A stretch of DNA of 64,000 bases from JADZEM01 sp046328125. GTDB taxonomy: Bacteria > Chloroflexota > UBA6077 > JACCZL01. Shown piece by piece: positions 51,576 through 60,380 of the stretch (its first letter is position 1; every line of letters begins with the position of its first letter). The position numbers and the translations under genes are program-made. The notes under the pieces were generated by a model. That model worked only from the letters and a program-made list of their open reading frames with translations, made no database searches and was not told where the DNA came from. The DNA lies in contig JAXLXF010000004.1 in the NCBI GenBank assembly GCA_046328125.1, forward strand, positions 284,868 to 348,867, in the 5' to 3' direction.

Positions 51576-52421
51576 GTGGCCGACGACAGCCCCACCGGAC
51601 GGGTCGTCCTCTCAGACAACCTGGCCGTCCTCCGCTCCCTGCCAGACGACTCCATCGACCTGATCTACGTCGATCCGCCGTTCAACACCGGCCAGACGCG
51701 GGTCATGGAGCGCCTCGAGACCACCCGCGACGCCGACGGCGACCGCATCGGGTTCAAGGGCCGGCGATACCGCACGGTGCGGCTCGGCCAGAACCGCTAC
51801 GTGGACGTCCACGACGACTACCTGGCCTTCGTCGAGGAACGGCTGATCGAGTGCCGGCGCGTCCTCCAGCCGCACGGCACCCTCTACTTCCACATCGACT
51901 ATCGCGAGGCCCACTACTGCAAGCTCGTGCTGGACCTGATCTTCGGGCGGGAGTGCTTCTTGAACGAGATCATCTGGGCCTACGACTACGGCGGCCGGAC
52001 CAACCGTCGCTGGCCCGCCAAGCACGACACGATCCTGGTCTACGTCAAAGACCCCACCCGTTACTACTTCGACGCCGAGGCCGTGGAGCGCATTCCGTAC
52101 ATGGCCCCCTCGCTGGTCGGCGAGGAGAAGGCCGCGCGCGGCAAGCTCCCGACTGACACATGGTGGCACACCATCGTCCCCACCGCTGGCAAGGAGCGGA
52201 CCGGCTACCCGACCCAGAAGCCGCTCGGGATCGTGCGGCGGATCGTCCAGGCATCGTCGCCGCCCGGCGGCCTGGTGGCGGACTTCTTCGCCGGCAGCGG
52301 CACGACCGGCGCGGCCTGCCTGGAGCTGGGACGGCGCTTCCTGCTGGTGGACGACAACCCCGAGGCGCTGGCCGTCATGCGCCGTCGCTTCGCCGACGTC
52401 CCCGGCATCCTCTACGAGTAG
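51576..52421 (+). CDS. Orphan site-specific DNA methyltransferase (beta-class amino-MTase)
   Basis: 281 residues from the GTG at 51576, 2 nt after the dehydrogenase stop. The catalytic motif D-P-P-F-N is at residues 33-37 and the SAM-binding motif D-F-F-A-G-S-G-T-T-G near the C-terminus, an order (IV before I) typical of beta-class N6-adenine or N4-cytosine methyltransferases. Between them, Y-P-T-Q-K-P matches motif X. No restriction endonuclease is adjacent, so it may be regulatory or left over from a restriction system. The recognition site cannot be predicted. Confidence 0.88.
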   Translation: MADDSPTGRVVLSDNLAVLRSLPDDSIDLIYVDPPFNTGQTRVMERLETTRDADGDRIGFKGRRYRTVRLGQNRYVDVHDDYLAFVEERLIECRRVLQPHGTLYFHIDYREAHYCKLVLDLIFGRECFLNEIIWAYDYGGRTNRRWPAKHDTILVYVKDPTRYYFDAEAVERIPYMAPSLVGEEKAARGKLPTDTWWHTIVPTAGKERTGYPTQKPLGIVRRIVQASSPPGGLVADFFAGSGTTGAACLELGRRFLLVDDNPEALAVMRRRFADVPGILYE

Positions 52422-52539
52422 CCGATACTACACCGAATCACTACACCGAATCGGGTCTGTGCCGTCCGCGACGCTCGCGGTACGGTACGATGGCGCGCGT
52501 CGATCCGCCGTCACGGTGTCAACAGTCCGGAGTGTGCAT

Positions 52540-53073
52540 ATGGTGTCTCCTGTCGTCGGGTACGCCCTCGTCGTGGGGTACATTCTGGTCATCGTGCTGG
52601 CGAACTGGGCGATCCAGACGTTCGGGATCGTGCCGGTCGGGTTTGGACTGGCTGCTCCCGCCGGCGTCTACTTCGCAGGGCTCGCGTTCACCCTGCGCGA
52701 TCTCGTCCAGGAGCAGCTGGGTCGGCGCTGGACCGTCGTCGCCATCGTGGTTGGGGCGCTGGTCTCGGCCGCGATCTCGCCCCAGTTTGCGCTGGCCTCG
52801 GGCGTCGCGTTCCTGCTGTCGGAGCTGGCTGACTTCGCGGTGTACACGCCGCTCCGCGAGCGCAACTGGCTGGCCGCCGTTGCCGCCTCCAACACGGTCG
52901 GGCTGATCGCGGACAGTGCACTTTTCCTGACGTTGGCCTTCGGAAGCCTGGAGTTTCTGGCCGGCCAGATCGTCGGGAAGCTCTGGATGACCGCACTGGC
53001 CGTGGCCGTGCTCTGGCTGGTGCGCCGTGTCGGCCCGTTGCCCGTCGGGATGCGCGGCGCGGCTGGCGGCTGA
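52540..53073 (+). CDS. VUT-family membrane protein (queuosine-precursor transporter-like)
   Basis: 177 residues from the ATG at 52540, with GGAG upstream. Five or six transmembrane helices are visible, with the family's F-T-L-R-D-L-V-Q-E-Q-L-G motif and A-F-L-L-S-E-L-A-D-F-A-V-Y. The VUT/YhhQ family includes preQ0/preQ1 transporters; this short version lacks other clues, so substrate is uncertain. The protein ends in a Gly-rich tail. It is followed by the hybrid kinase gene. Confidence 0.78.
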   Translation: MVSPVVGYALVVGYILVIVLANWAIQTFGIVPVGFGLAAPAGVYFAGLAFTLRDLVQEQLGRRWTVVAIVVGALVSAAISPQFALASGVAFLLSELADFAVYTPLRERNWLAAVAASNTVGLIADSALFLTLAFGSLEFLAGQIVGKLWMTALAVAVLWLVRRVGPLPVGMRGAAGG

Positions 53074-53189
53074 CGCATCCCGTTCATGGCCTGCCACACG
53101 TTTGTAGATCGAAGCGCGTGAAGATATCGGCACGAGGTTGTGGAGAACCAGGACGCGGTGTTCGCGGCGAGCGGTGACGGGGAGAAGCC

Positions 53190-55391
53190 GTGCAACAGTC
53201 GATCTCGGCCGGCCTGATCCTCGAGGTCGGGCAGGCCATCCTGGCCGCCGACGGCCTGGAATCCACCATCGCCATCCTCCTGGACGCCGCCGTCCGGCAC
53301 GCTGGCGCTGAGACAGCCGGCCTGCTCCAGCCCGTCGGGGACGACGGCTCGGTCTGCCTGACACACGCGGCCGGCCTCGACACCGAGAGGATGCTCGCCC
53401 TGCCCCCACTTGGACCCGGCGAGGGCCTCGCCGGGCGGGCCGTCGCGCTCAAACGACCGCTCCGCAGCGCGAACATTGTTGAAGACCCTGCGCTTCTCTT
53501 CTCGGAGGCGACCCGGCACCATCTCGCTCGCTCCACCCATCGCTCGGTGATGGCTGCACCGCTGGTCGTCAACGGTCGGGTGAGTGGGGCGCTGGTGGGG
53601 TACGGTCGCGCCCCGAGCCTGTTCACGGACGGCCACCTGGAGCTGCTGGCCGCGCTCGCCTCGCTCGCGGGCATCGCCCTGGAGAATGCGCGGCTCCAGG
53701 AGGAAACGCGCGCCCAGGCGCATCGCGCGCGCGTCGTCGCGGACATGGCCCGAATCATCAGCTCCACGCTGGACCTGCCAGACCTGCTCCGAGCGCTGAC
53801 TCGCGAGATCCAGCGCATCGTGCCGTGCGTGCTCGCGAGCTTCGGCTTCTACGACTCACCCACCGGCACGATGACCTACCACGCCATCAGCGCACCAGAC
53901 GCCCCGCCGACGCGTCCGTCCTCGACGGTACCGGCCCACGGCACGCTCGCCCTGCACGTCATGACGACCCGTCAGACCGCCGTCGTGGACGATTACCGAC
54001 AGAGCCCGATCGCCCTGCATGCTGCCCGCGTCCGCGACGGCTTCCTCTCCTCTGTCTGTGTCCCGATCGTGCGCGAGCTCGACTGTCTCGGCGTGCTGAA
54101 CGTCGTCAGCGACCGTGCACGCGCGTTCACGCCCGAGCATGTCGCCTACCTGGAAGAGCTCACCCCACACATCGCCGTCGCCATCGAAAAAGCGCGCCTC
54201 TTCGAGCAGGCGACGACGCGCGCCCGGCGCAACACCCGGCTGGCCGAGCTGAGCCGCCTGGTCACCGAGAGCCTGGACGTCGACCGGATCCAGCAGTTCG
54301 TGACCCAGGCCGCCGCCGACCTGCTGAACGCGGACCTGGCGCGGCTGTTCCTGGTGGACGAAACCGGCGATGCGTTGACCCTGAGGTCCTCCGTGCTGAC
54401 CGACGACGGCTCGGGGAAGTCGGAGATCGCCGCCGTGGCGCGGGTCGGCCTGCACGACACCATCCACGGCCGCGCGGTCGCCAGTCGCCGCCGCCACTTC
54501 ACGCGCGACCTCCAGACCGACCCGAACACCCGCTACCGGGCGTGGGTCATCGCGCAAGGCTATCGCTCCCAGTTCATCGTTCCGCTGATCGTCGGAAGCG
54601 AGACGCTCGGCACGTTGGACGTGGTGTACCGCACGATCCACGAGCCCAGCGCTGACGACATCGAGCTGCTCGAATCGCTCGGCGCGCAGGCTGCCAGCGC
54701 CATCCACAACGCGCGGCTCTACGACCAGGCCGTCGAGTCGTCTCGCCTCAAGTCCGAGTTCGTCGCCAACATGAGCCACGAGATTCGGACCCCGATGAAC
54801 GGCGTGATCGGCATGACCGGGCTGCTCCTCGACACGGATCTCAACCCAGACCAGCGCGACTTCGCCGAGACGATCCGCTCCAGCGCCGAGTCGCTGCTCG
54901 GCATCGTGAACGACATCCTGGACTTCTCGAAGATCGAGGCGAACCACCTGGAGCTCGAAGTCCTGGACTGCAACATGCGCCAGCTGACAGAAGATGTCGC
55001 GGACTTGCTGGCGGCGTCCGCCCACAGTAAGGGACTGGAGCTGGTGACCGTACTGGAGCCAGACGTCCCGGCCATCGTGCGCGCCGACCCCGGCCGCCTG
55101 CGCCAGGTCTTGACGAACCTGATCGGCAACGCGATCAAGTTCACCGAGCACGGCGAGATCGAGCTACGAGTGGCGAGTGGCGAGGGCGAGGGTGAGGGAC
55201 GAGGAATCCTTCTCGCCCCTCACCCTCGCCCTCGCCCCTGGTCTTCTCCGTCCGCGACACCGGCATCGGGATCGCTGCCGACGACCGGGCGCGCCTGTTC
55301 CAGCCGTTCTCGCAGGCCGACGGCTCCACCACCCGCCGTTACGGGGGGACTGGCCTCGGGCTGGCGATCTCACGGCGTCTCGTCGAGCTGA
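53190..55391 (+). CDS. Hybrid sensor histidine kinase, GAF-rich N-terminal part (frame lost at an inverted repeat)
   Basis: 733 residues as read from the GTG at 53190 (GGGGAGAAG upstream). Three GAF-type sensor domains lie at about residues 15-165, 190-345 and 365-510. The HisKA domain has the phospho-accepting H530 in M-S-H-E-I-R-T-P. The start of HATPase_c includes the N-box I-G-N-A-I-K-F-T. After residue 665 the frame becomes low-complexity (G-E-G-E-G-E-G-R-G) and wrong: the G1 box continues in another frame from 55241. No transmembrane segment, so a cytoplasmic sensor. Confidence 0.85.
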   Translation: MQQSISAGLILEVGQAILAADGLESTIAILLDAAVRHAGAETAGLLQPVGDDGSVCLTHAAGLDTERMLALPPLGPGEGLAGRAVALKRPLRSANIVEDPALLFSEATRHHLARSTHRSVMAAPLVVNGRVSGALVGYGRAPSLFTDGHLELLAALASLAGIALENARLQEETRAQAHRARVVADMARIISSTLDLPDLLRALTREIQRIVPCVLASFGFYDSPTGTMTYHAISAPDAPPTRPSSTVPAHGTLALHVMTTRQTAVVDDYRQSPIALHAARVRDGFLSSVCVPIVRELDCLGVLNVVSDRARAFTPEHVAYLEELTPHIAVAIEKARLFEQATTRARRNTRLAELSRLVTESLDVDRIQQFVTQAAADLLNADLARLFLVDETGDALTLRSSVLTDDGSGKSEIAAVARVGLHDTIHGRAVASRRRHFTRDLQTDPNTRYRAWVIAQGYRSQFIVPLIVGSETLGTLDVVYRTIHEPSADDIELLESLGAQAASAIHNARLYDQAVESSRLKSEFVANMSHEIRTPMNGVIGMTGLLLDTDLNPDQRDFAETIRSSAESLLGIVNDILDFSKIEANHLELEVLDCNMRQLTEDVADLLAASAHSKGLELVTVLEPDVPAIVRADPGRLRQVLTNLIGNAIKFTEHGEIELRVASGEGEGEGRGILLAPHPRPRPWSSPSATPASGSLPTTGRACSSRSRRPTAPPPAVTGGLASGWRSHGVSSS
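55179..55236. repeat. Perfect 20-bp inverted repeat inside the hybrid kinase gene
   Basis: GGCGAGGGCGAGGGTGAGGG at 55179-55198 pairs perfectly with 55217-55236, with an 18-nt loop. It lies between the N and G1 boxes of the ATPase domain, where the reading frame changes. Confidence 0.9.
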
Positions 55392-55996
55392 TGGGCGGCG
55401 AGATCGGCGTCGAGAGCGAGCCGGGCCGGGGTAGCACCTTCTGGTTCACCCTGCAGCTCGAGCCAGTGCTCGACGCGCTGAGCACGGCTCTCAGCCGGCG
55501 CCCGGTCGATCTCGTGCTGTCCGCTCCAACCTTGTGCCCGGTACCGGCTGCAAACGTCCTGCTCGGCGATCCAACGGGCGGCCCGCGTCCGCGAGTGCTC
55601 GTCGCGGAGGACAACCCGGTCAACCAGCGGGTGGCGGTCCGCATGCTGCAACGGCTCGGGATGAGCGCGGACGTCGCGTCGAACGGTCACGAGGCGGTTC
55701 AGAGCTACGACCGCCAGCCGTACGACGCTATCCTGATGGACTGTCAGATGCCGGAGCTCGACGGCTTCGAGGCGACCGAGATCATTCGGTCGCGCGAGCG
55801 GAGCGGCAAGCGCACGCCGATCGTCGCGATGACTGCCTCGGCGATGCGCGGCGACCGCGAGCGTTGCCTGGCGGCCGGCATGGACGACTACCTCGCCAAG
55901 CCGGTCACGTTTGAGAATCTCCGAGTGGTTCTTGGGCGCTGGCTCGGATCCAGGGTGGACGGGCCGCCTGCGACAGCGGAGCCCGCCCGCGTCTAG
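55391..55996 (+). CDS. Hybrid sensor histidine kinase, C-terminal ATPase end and receiver domain
   Basis: 201 residues from the first ATG, but the homologous frame extends back to 55241 and is open to 55196. Upstream of the ATG it encodes V-R-D-T-G-I-G-I-A (G1), F-Q-P-F-S-Q-A-D (F box) and G-G-T-G-L-G-L-A-I (G2). Then a receiver domain: V-L-V-A-E-D-N-P-V-N, phospho-acceptor Asp in I-L-M-D-C-Q-M-P, and D-D-Y-L-A-K-P-V. It is the missing half of the preceding gene; joined, they make one hybrid kinase of about 935 residues. Confidence 0.85.
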   Translation: MGGEIGVESEPGRGSTFWFTLQLEPVLDALSTALSRRPVDLVLSAPTLCPVPAANVLLGDPTGGPRPRVLVAEDNPVNQRVAVRMLQRLGMSADVASNGHEAVQSYDRQPYDAILMDCQMPELDGFEATEIIRSRERSGKRTPIVAMTASAMRGDRERCLAAGMDDYLAKPVTFENLRVVLGRWLGSRVDGPPATAEPARV

Positions 55997-56017
55997 CGCT
56001 TCAAGAGCTCAGAGCCG

Positions 56018-56061
56018 AGAGTGGAGAGTGAGAGTCTTTGGCTACTCTCACTCTCCACTCT
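56018..56061. terminator. Perfect 18-bp inverted repeat between convergent genes
   Basis: AGAGTGGAGAGTGAGAGT (56018-56035), an 8-nt loop and its exact complement (56044-56061). It is positioned between the ends of the kinase gene and the leftward Gly-rich protein gene. Unusually low GC for this window, and probably a terminator or repeat. Confidence 0.65.
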
Positions 56062-56081
56062 TCAATCTCACTGGTCCGCGT

Positions 56082-56399
56082 TTACCGCCCGAGGATCTTG
56101 CCCGGGATGCCGAGGCCGGTCCCAACCGCGCCAGCGCCGATCTGGACGCCGCCCGCGCCGATGTTCAGGCCACCCTGGCCGGACGCATCGCCGGCCGTGT
56201 TCAGACCGCCCTCGGTCGCGCCGGCCGCTGTCTGAATCCCGCCGTTTACGGTCTGGATCACGAACGGGGCAATGCCCGGGTCGTGGCCGTCACCATCGTC
56301 TTCCTCGTCGGCGGCAAACGCGGGGACAGACGCGGCGGCCAGCGACAGGGCCAGCGCCAGGGTCGCGCCAAATCGGGTCAACGTGCGTGCAGTGCTCAT
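56082..56399 (-). CDS. Small secreted Gly-rich repeat protein
   Basis: 105 residues, with AAGGAG 9 nt upstream. A signal peptide (F-G-A-T-L-A-L-A-L-S-L-A-A-A-S-V-P-A-F-A) is followed by an acidic E-E-D-D-G-D-G-H-D patch and four degenerate repeats of the form G-G-(I/L/V)-(Q/N)-x-x-A-G. This resembles short self-associating extracellular repeats, but no family is recognised. It is flanked by a perfect hairpin. Confidence 0.65.
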   Translation of the reverse strand: MSTARTLTRFGATLALALSLAAASVPAFAADEEDDGDGHDPGIAPFVIQTVNGGIQTAAGATEGGLNTAGDASGQGGLNIGAGGVQIGAGAVGTGLGIPGKILGR

Positions 56400-56450
56400 T
56401 AATGCTGCTCCTTGGTGGTCGTGGTGGTGTCCACACTGCCCACTCCGCGC

Positions 56451-57209
56451 TCACTGGGCAGTATAGCCTCCGTCGATCGTGACAATCTCGCCATTGATCA
56501 TCGCCGCGAGGTCGCTCGCCAGGAACGCCACGACGCTCGCCACCTCCTCCGGCTGCCCGAACCTCCCGATCGGGATTTTCGCGAGCATCGGGGCGCCGAC
56601 TTTGGGGTCGCCCCAGACCTGCTCGCCCATCGGCGTCAGGATCACCGTCGGCGCGACCGCGTTGACCGTCACGCCGCGCGGCCCCCACTCGATCGCCAGC
56701 ACCTTCGTCAGCAGCCCCAGCCCGGCCTTGCTCGCGCAGTAGACGGCGTGGTCGCGCAGCCCGACGATGCCGGCCTGCGACGAGACGTTGACGATCCGCC
56801 CGCCGCCGCGCTCCAGCATCCCGCGCCCGACCGCCTGCGCCACGAAGAAGGCGCCTTTGAGGTTCGTGTCCAGCACGTAATCCCAGTCTGCCTCGGTGAC
56901 GTGCTCGGCCGGTCCGGTCCGCGCCACGCCGGCGTTGTTGACCAGCACGTCGACCGGGCCGAACGCCTCGGCCTCTGCCGCCACGTCCTCGGCCGCCGCC
57001 GCCGAGACGAGGTCGGCCACGCACGCGCCATATCTGACGCCGAGGGCGCGCACCTCCCGGCCGAGCGTTTCGAGATCCGCCTCGGTCCGACTGACGCCGA
57101 AGACGTCGGCGCCGGCCCGCGCCAGCTCCAGGCAGATCGCCCGCCCGATCCCCTTGCCGGCCCCGGTCACCACGGCCACCCGCCCTGTGAGGTCGATCTC
57201 CAGCGGCAT
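56451..57209 (-). CDS. Short-chain dehydrogenase/reductase
   Basis: 252 residues from the ATG at 57209, with GGGGAGGGG upstream; the frame is open further 5'. Classical SDR: T-G-A-G-K-G-I-G cofactor loop, N-N-A-G-V, V-S-S-Q-A-G, catalytic Y-x3-K (Y-C-A-S-K) and I-D-G-G-Y near the end. 3-oxoacyl-ACP reductase-like by pattern, but many substrates are possible. The extreme C-terminus (I-D-G-G-Y-T-A-Q) is intact. Confidence 0.9.
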   Translation of the reverse strand: MPLEIDLTGRVAVVTGAGKGIGRAICLELARAGADVFGVSRTEADLETLGREVRALGVRYGACVADLVSAAAAEDVAAEAEAFGPVDVLVNNAGVARTGPAEHVTEADWDYVLDTNLKGAFFVAQAVGRGMLERGGGRIVNVSSQAGIVGLRDHAVYCASKAGLGLLTKVLAIEWGPRGVTVNAVAPTVILTPMGEQVWGDPKVGAPMLAKIPIGRFGQPEEVASVVAFLASDLAAMINGEIVTIDGGYTAQ

Positions 57210-57261
57210 CGCCCCTCCCCGCTCGCTATACAGAACGCACGAGTCGCATGCTGGCTTCGCG

Positions 57262-59364
57262 TCAGGGCTGTGGCACCCCAAGAGGCACGGTCAACTCGGC
57301 TGGTCCGGCCACCGTTGGGATCGGCAGCCCTTGCCGGTCAAGCACCATGACACTCAACGGCCCGGCCCCTTCCGCCTGGGCCGCGATCCGGAAGCTGAAC
57401 GATTGAACTATGATCTCGCCAGACCGGAGCAAGCTCGGCACTGGCAATGGGCTTTGTGTTGAGAGTGTTTCTCGCACGCTCGACGGCCGTGGAGGAACGT
57501 TCGGCACCGGTGCTTGAGCGCTCGTGAGCGCGACGCGGACAGACGGGCCAAACGGCAGCGTTTCTGGGGCAGACGCCGACTCGGGCATGGCAGTCACCTG
57601 CCAGTAGAGCGAAAAATCGACCCGACTAGCGGTCCATGCATCGCGGCGTGCACCCAGAAGCGTCGCGCCATTCACAAAGCGACCGTCCGGGAAAGTCTGG
57701 ACTCGAGCCAGCCAGTCCTCCAGGGTGCGCGGGCGTAGAGTCAGCAGCCGAGCGCCGGTGTCGGTTCCGGTCGATGTGAAGACGGCCACCGCGGACGATG
57801 GCCGCTGAAACTCGGCAGGCAAAGGCAAGGCAGTCAGCCCGTCGCCCGCTGTGCTGACGAAAACGAGATCCCGTTCGAGGGGCAGCATGGCAGCGTACAA
57901 CGGTGTCCGTATGGTGATGCCGTCACCCACGACGGCCTCTAGATGGCGTGGCCAGCGCTGTCCCGTCAGCGCGTCTAGCACGATCACATTGTCTGCGGCG
58001 GCGCGTCCGGTCGCTTCCTCAATAGCATCGGCAAGTGCCGTGACGTCCCGGAGGCTTGGGACGAGAGCCAGCGTGCTGTAGAACGGGCTAACCGGTCCAT
58101 CGACGATAACGCCGTCCAGGTCGCGATGAGCGAACACATTCGGCGTCCGATCCTGCTTCAGATCCAGACGCGCAGTCATTGCCATCGTCACAGCTGCCGC
58201 CACGAGGAGGTACGCCATCCCCACACGTCCGTACCAGCGCACGACGGGCTGCCGCGCGGTCATCGCGATGGCTAGCAGCAGGGCCTGCGGCGGCAGCACG
58301 ACCAGTGGGATGTGCCAGTTGAACACCTGAGGCTCACCCGTCGTCAAACGGCTGTACGCCGTCGCGCCCAATTGCACCCAGGTCATGCTCAGCAGCCATA
58401 TCGATCCCCAGATCGCCGCCAGGAGCGTGCCGCGCCGCCCGCGCCGCGCCTGCATGATCGCCACCACGACGCTGGCCACAACGAGGGGCAACGTCGGGTC
58501 CAGCACGCGCTGGACGATAGTGACAATCCAGTTGACGACCAGGTGCGCCGCAGAGGGAATCGAGATGCCAAGCTCGTACAGGCGCGTGTTGAACGGGTTT
58601 ACGAGCGGATCGAAGAGCATGAACAACGGGTAGGCTGTGAACTGTGTCGCATGCCCGGCGATCCACAACGGCTCCAGCATCGACAGACGACCGTATCGCA
58701 GCACTTGCAGTTGGGCGAACAGGGCCGGGCCGGCCGCGAGCACCAGCCCGAGCGCCGTCACGCCCCCGGTCCGCCACGAGGCTCGCGCAGCAGCCAGCGT
58801 CGCCGCGCCGAGCGGCACCACCACCAGCCCGGCCGGCACGCTCCGCGCCAGCAGCCCGAGCAGCACCCCGAACGCCGCCCCACGCAGTAACGTCGGGCGC
58901 TCCAGCAGGCGCACCGCTCCGAGCAGTGCCGCCGCTGCCACCAGCGCGCCGAGCGGCCCGGCCGGGTCGCGAGCAGCGGCCCAGGCGGTCGGGCTGACAG
59001 CGTAGAGCAGCGCTGCCACGATGCCACCGGCCACGCCCACCACCGGCCGCGCCGCGAGGTAGAGCAGCGCCGCCCCGAGCGCGTCCAGCAGGCCGCGCAG
59101 CACCACCCAGGCCACGATTGGCGTCGGCAACACTCGCAGCCACGGCTCGAAGAGCGCGAGCGTCGGCAGAGACAGGTCGCCGTAGGGCGCGGCCCAGGAA
59201 ACCGGCAGACGGCTACGCGCGTTCAGGACGTATGCAGCCTGGCCGTCGCCGAACGGCACCAGATCGGGCTGCCACACGCGCGGCGCGAGCGCCACCAGGA
59301 ACAGCACAAATGGCACCGCCGCCAGCGCCACCGCCCGGACTCGTGCCTTGCGGAGCTGCGCCAC
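57262..59364 (-). CDS. Large membrane protein, GT39/PMT-like glycosyltransferase
   Basis: 700 residues from a GTG at 59364. About ten transmembrane helices lie in residues 8-400, and a conserved acidic loop F-G-D-G-Q-A-A-Y follows the first helix, in the position of the PMT-family DE motif. About 300 extracytoplasmic beta-rich residues follow, without cysteine pairs. The layout (GT-C fold plus extracytoplasmic tail) resembles the A/B/C glycosyltransferases, but sequence similarity is low. It probably handles a polyprenyl-linked sugar. Followed in the same orientation by the SDR gene. Confidence 0.7.
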   Translation of the reverse strand: MAQLRKARVRAVALAAVPFVLFLVALAPRVWQPDLVPFGDGQAAYVLNARSRLPVSWAAPYGDLSLPTLALFEPWLRVLPTPIVAWVVLRGLLDALGAALLYLAARPVVGVAGGIVAALLYAVSPTAWAAARDPAGPLGALVAAAALLGAVRLLERPTLLRGAAFGVLLGLLARSVPAGLVVVPLGAATLAAARASWRTGGVTALGLVLAAGPALFAQLQVLRYGRLSMLEPLWIAGHATQFTAYPLFMLFDPLVNPFNTRLYELGISIPSAAHLVVNWIVTIVQRVLDPTLPLVVASVVVAIMQARRGRRGTLLAAIWGSIWLLSMTWVQLGATAYSRLTTGEPQVFNWHIPLVVLPPQALLLAIAMTARQPVVRWYGRVGMAYLLVAAAVTMAMTARLDLKQDRTPNVFAHRDLDGVIVDGPVSPFYSTLALVPSLRDVTALADAIEEATGRAAADNVIVLDALTGQRWPRHLEAVVGDGITIRTPLYAAMLPLERDLVFVSTAGDGLTALPLPAEFQRPSSAVAVFTSTGTDTGARLLTLRPRTLEDWLARVQTFPDGRFVNGATLLGARRDAWTASRVDFSLYWQVTAMPESASAPETLPFGPSVRVALTSAQAPVPNVPPRPSSVRETLSTQSPLPVPSLLRSGEIIVQSFSFRIAAQAEGAGPLSVMVLDRQGLPIPTVAGPAELTVPLGVPQP

Positions 59365-59472
59365 GGTCGGCGGCAGCGGCGCAGCCCCGAACGGGTCGGT
59401 CAGGCGCGGTGGGGTCGCGTCACGCGAGCTGGCAGCCAGATCGCCCTCCGGCGCGGTGGGCTTCGCCCAGCG

Positions 59473-59973
59473 TCAGGCGCCGACTTTGACGCCGGCCGTC
59501 AGGCTGCCGCCGCCGGCCTGCCGGCCCTCGAAGCTCCAGGCCGGCAGCTCGATCTGCAACGTGTAGTCGCCGGCCGGCAGGTCGCTCGGGAGCTGGAGCT
59601 CGCGCGTCACCGGCGTGGCGTCCAGCGGCTTGACGTTCACCGAGATCGCCTCGGCCTCGACCACCGCCTGCTGGCCCTTCCCGAGCAGCCGCGTCCGGAT
59701 CCGGGCCGTCGCGTACCGCGAGCTCTGGTTGTTGACCAGCACCTTGAGGGAGAGTCGGTCGCCGGGATGGTACTGCTGCGCGAAATCGCTCACCAGCACC
59801 AGCAAGTCGTCCTTCTCCAGTTGAAGGATCTTGCCGTCCGGGCCGTTGATCTCGCTGAAGCCTCGGTCGTTGCAGGCTGAGGTCAACCCAACCAGCCCGC
59901 TCGTCCAGATGCCGAGCGCGGCCCGCCTGTTCACGCGACGGGTGTCCTGGTCTGAGGCTTCGCGGCTCGGCAT
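59473..59973 (-). CDS. Lipoprotein with beta-sandwich-like domain
   Basis: 166 residues from the ATG at 59973 (M-P-S-R-E-A-S-D). The Tat-like N-terminus R-R-A-A-L-G-I-W leads to a lipobox L-T-S-A-C. The mature part has beta-strand alternation and L-P-A-G-D-Y-T-L-Q-I-E-L-P, suggesting an immunoglobulin-like or CARDB-like domain used for binding or adhesion. It sits between the two membrane glycosyltransferases in the same orientation, 108 bp upstream of the next gene. No enzyme motif. Confidence 0.7.
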   Translation of the reverse strand: MPSREASDQDTRRVNRRAALGIWTSGLVGLTSACNDRGFSEINGPDGKILQLEKDDLLVLVSDFAQQYHPGDRLSLKVLVNNQSSRYATARIRTRLLGKGQQAVVEAEAISVNVKPLDATPVTRELQLPSDLPAGDYTLQIELPAWSFEGRQAGGGSLTAGVKVGA

Positions 59974-60380
59974 GGCCGAAGTATAGCCTCCCTTCGCCCA
60001 CCCTCGCCCCCGATGCATCTCGGATTCTGGCCTGGACCCCGCCGTCACGAGGAGGGTCGGCACGGCCAGGACCGGTCAAAAGTGTTGCGTTCACCGCGCA
60101 GTCGTAGACAGTCGGGAGCTCCTGGCGTACCGTGGCCCACGAGCGGCCGGTTTCCCGACATTTCGGTCGTGGTCTGGCCTGTCGCTCCGAGCACGGCGCC
60201 GACGCCGAACGAGTCCAGGCCGGCCGCAAGACGTCGCCTGCGCGGCCCGCCGTCCGCCGACGCCACGGGAAGGAGGACGGGATGCCTCAGACGCCCGACG
60301 GCAGCGGCTACTGACTCGTCAGCCAGCGCGCCGATCGGATTTGACGCTGCTCCGCCACTTGCACCAGGATCGGCGACGAA
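59974..60380. other. Intergenic region, no gene
   Basis: About 400 bases upstream of the lipoprotein gene and downstream of the second glycosyltransferase gene. Open frames have no recognisable homology; no clear terminator was found. Confidence 0.4.
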
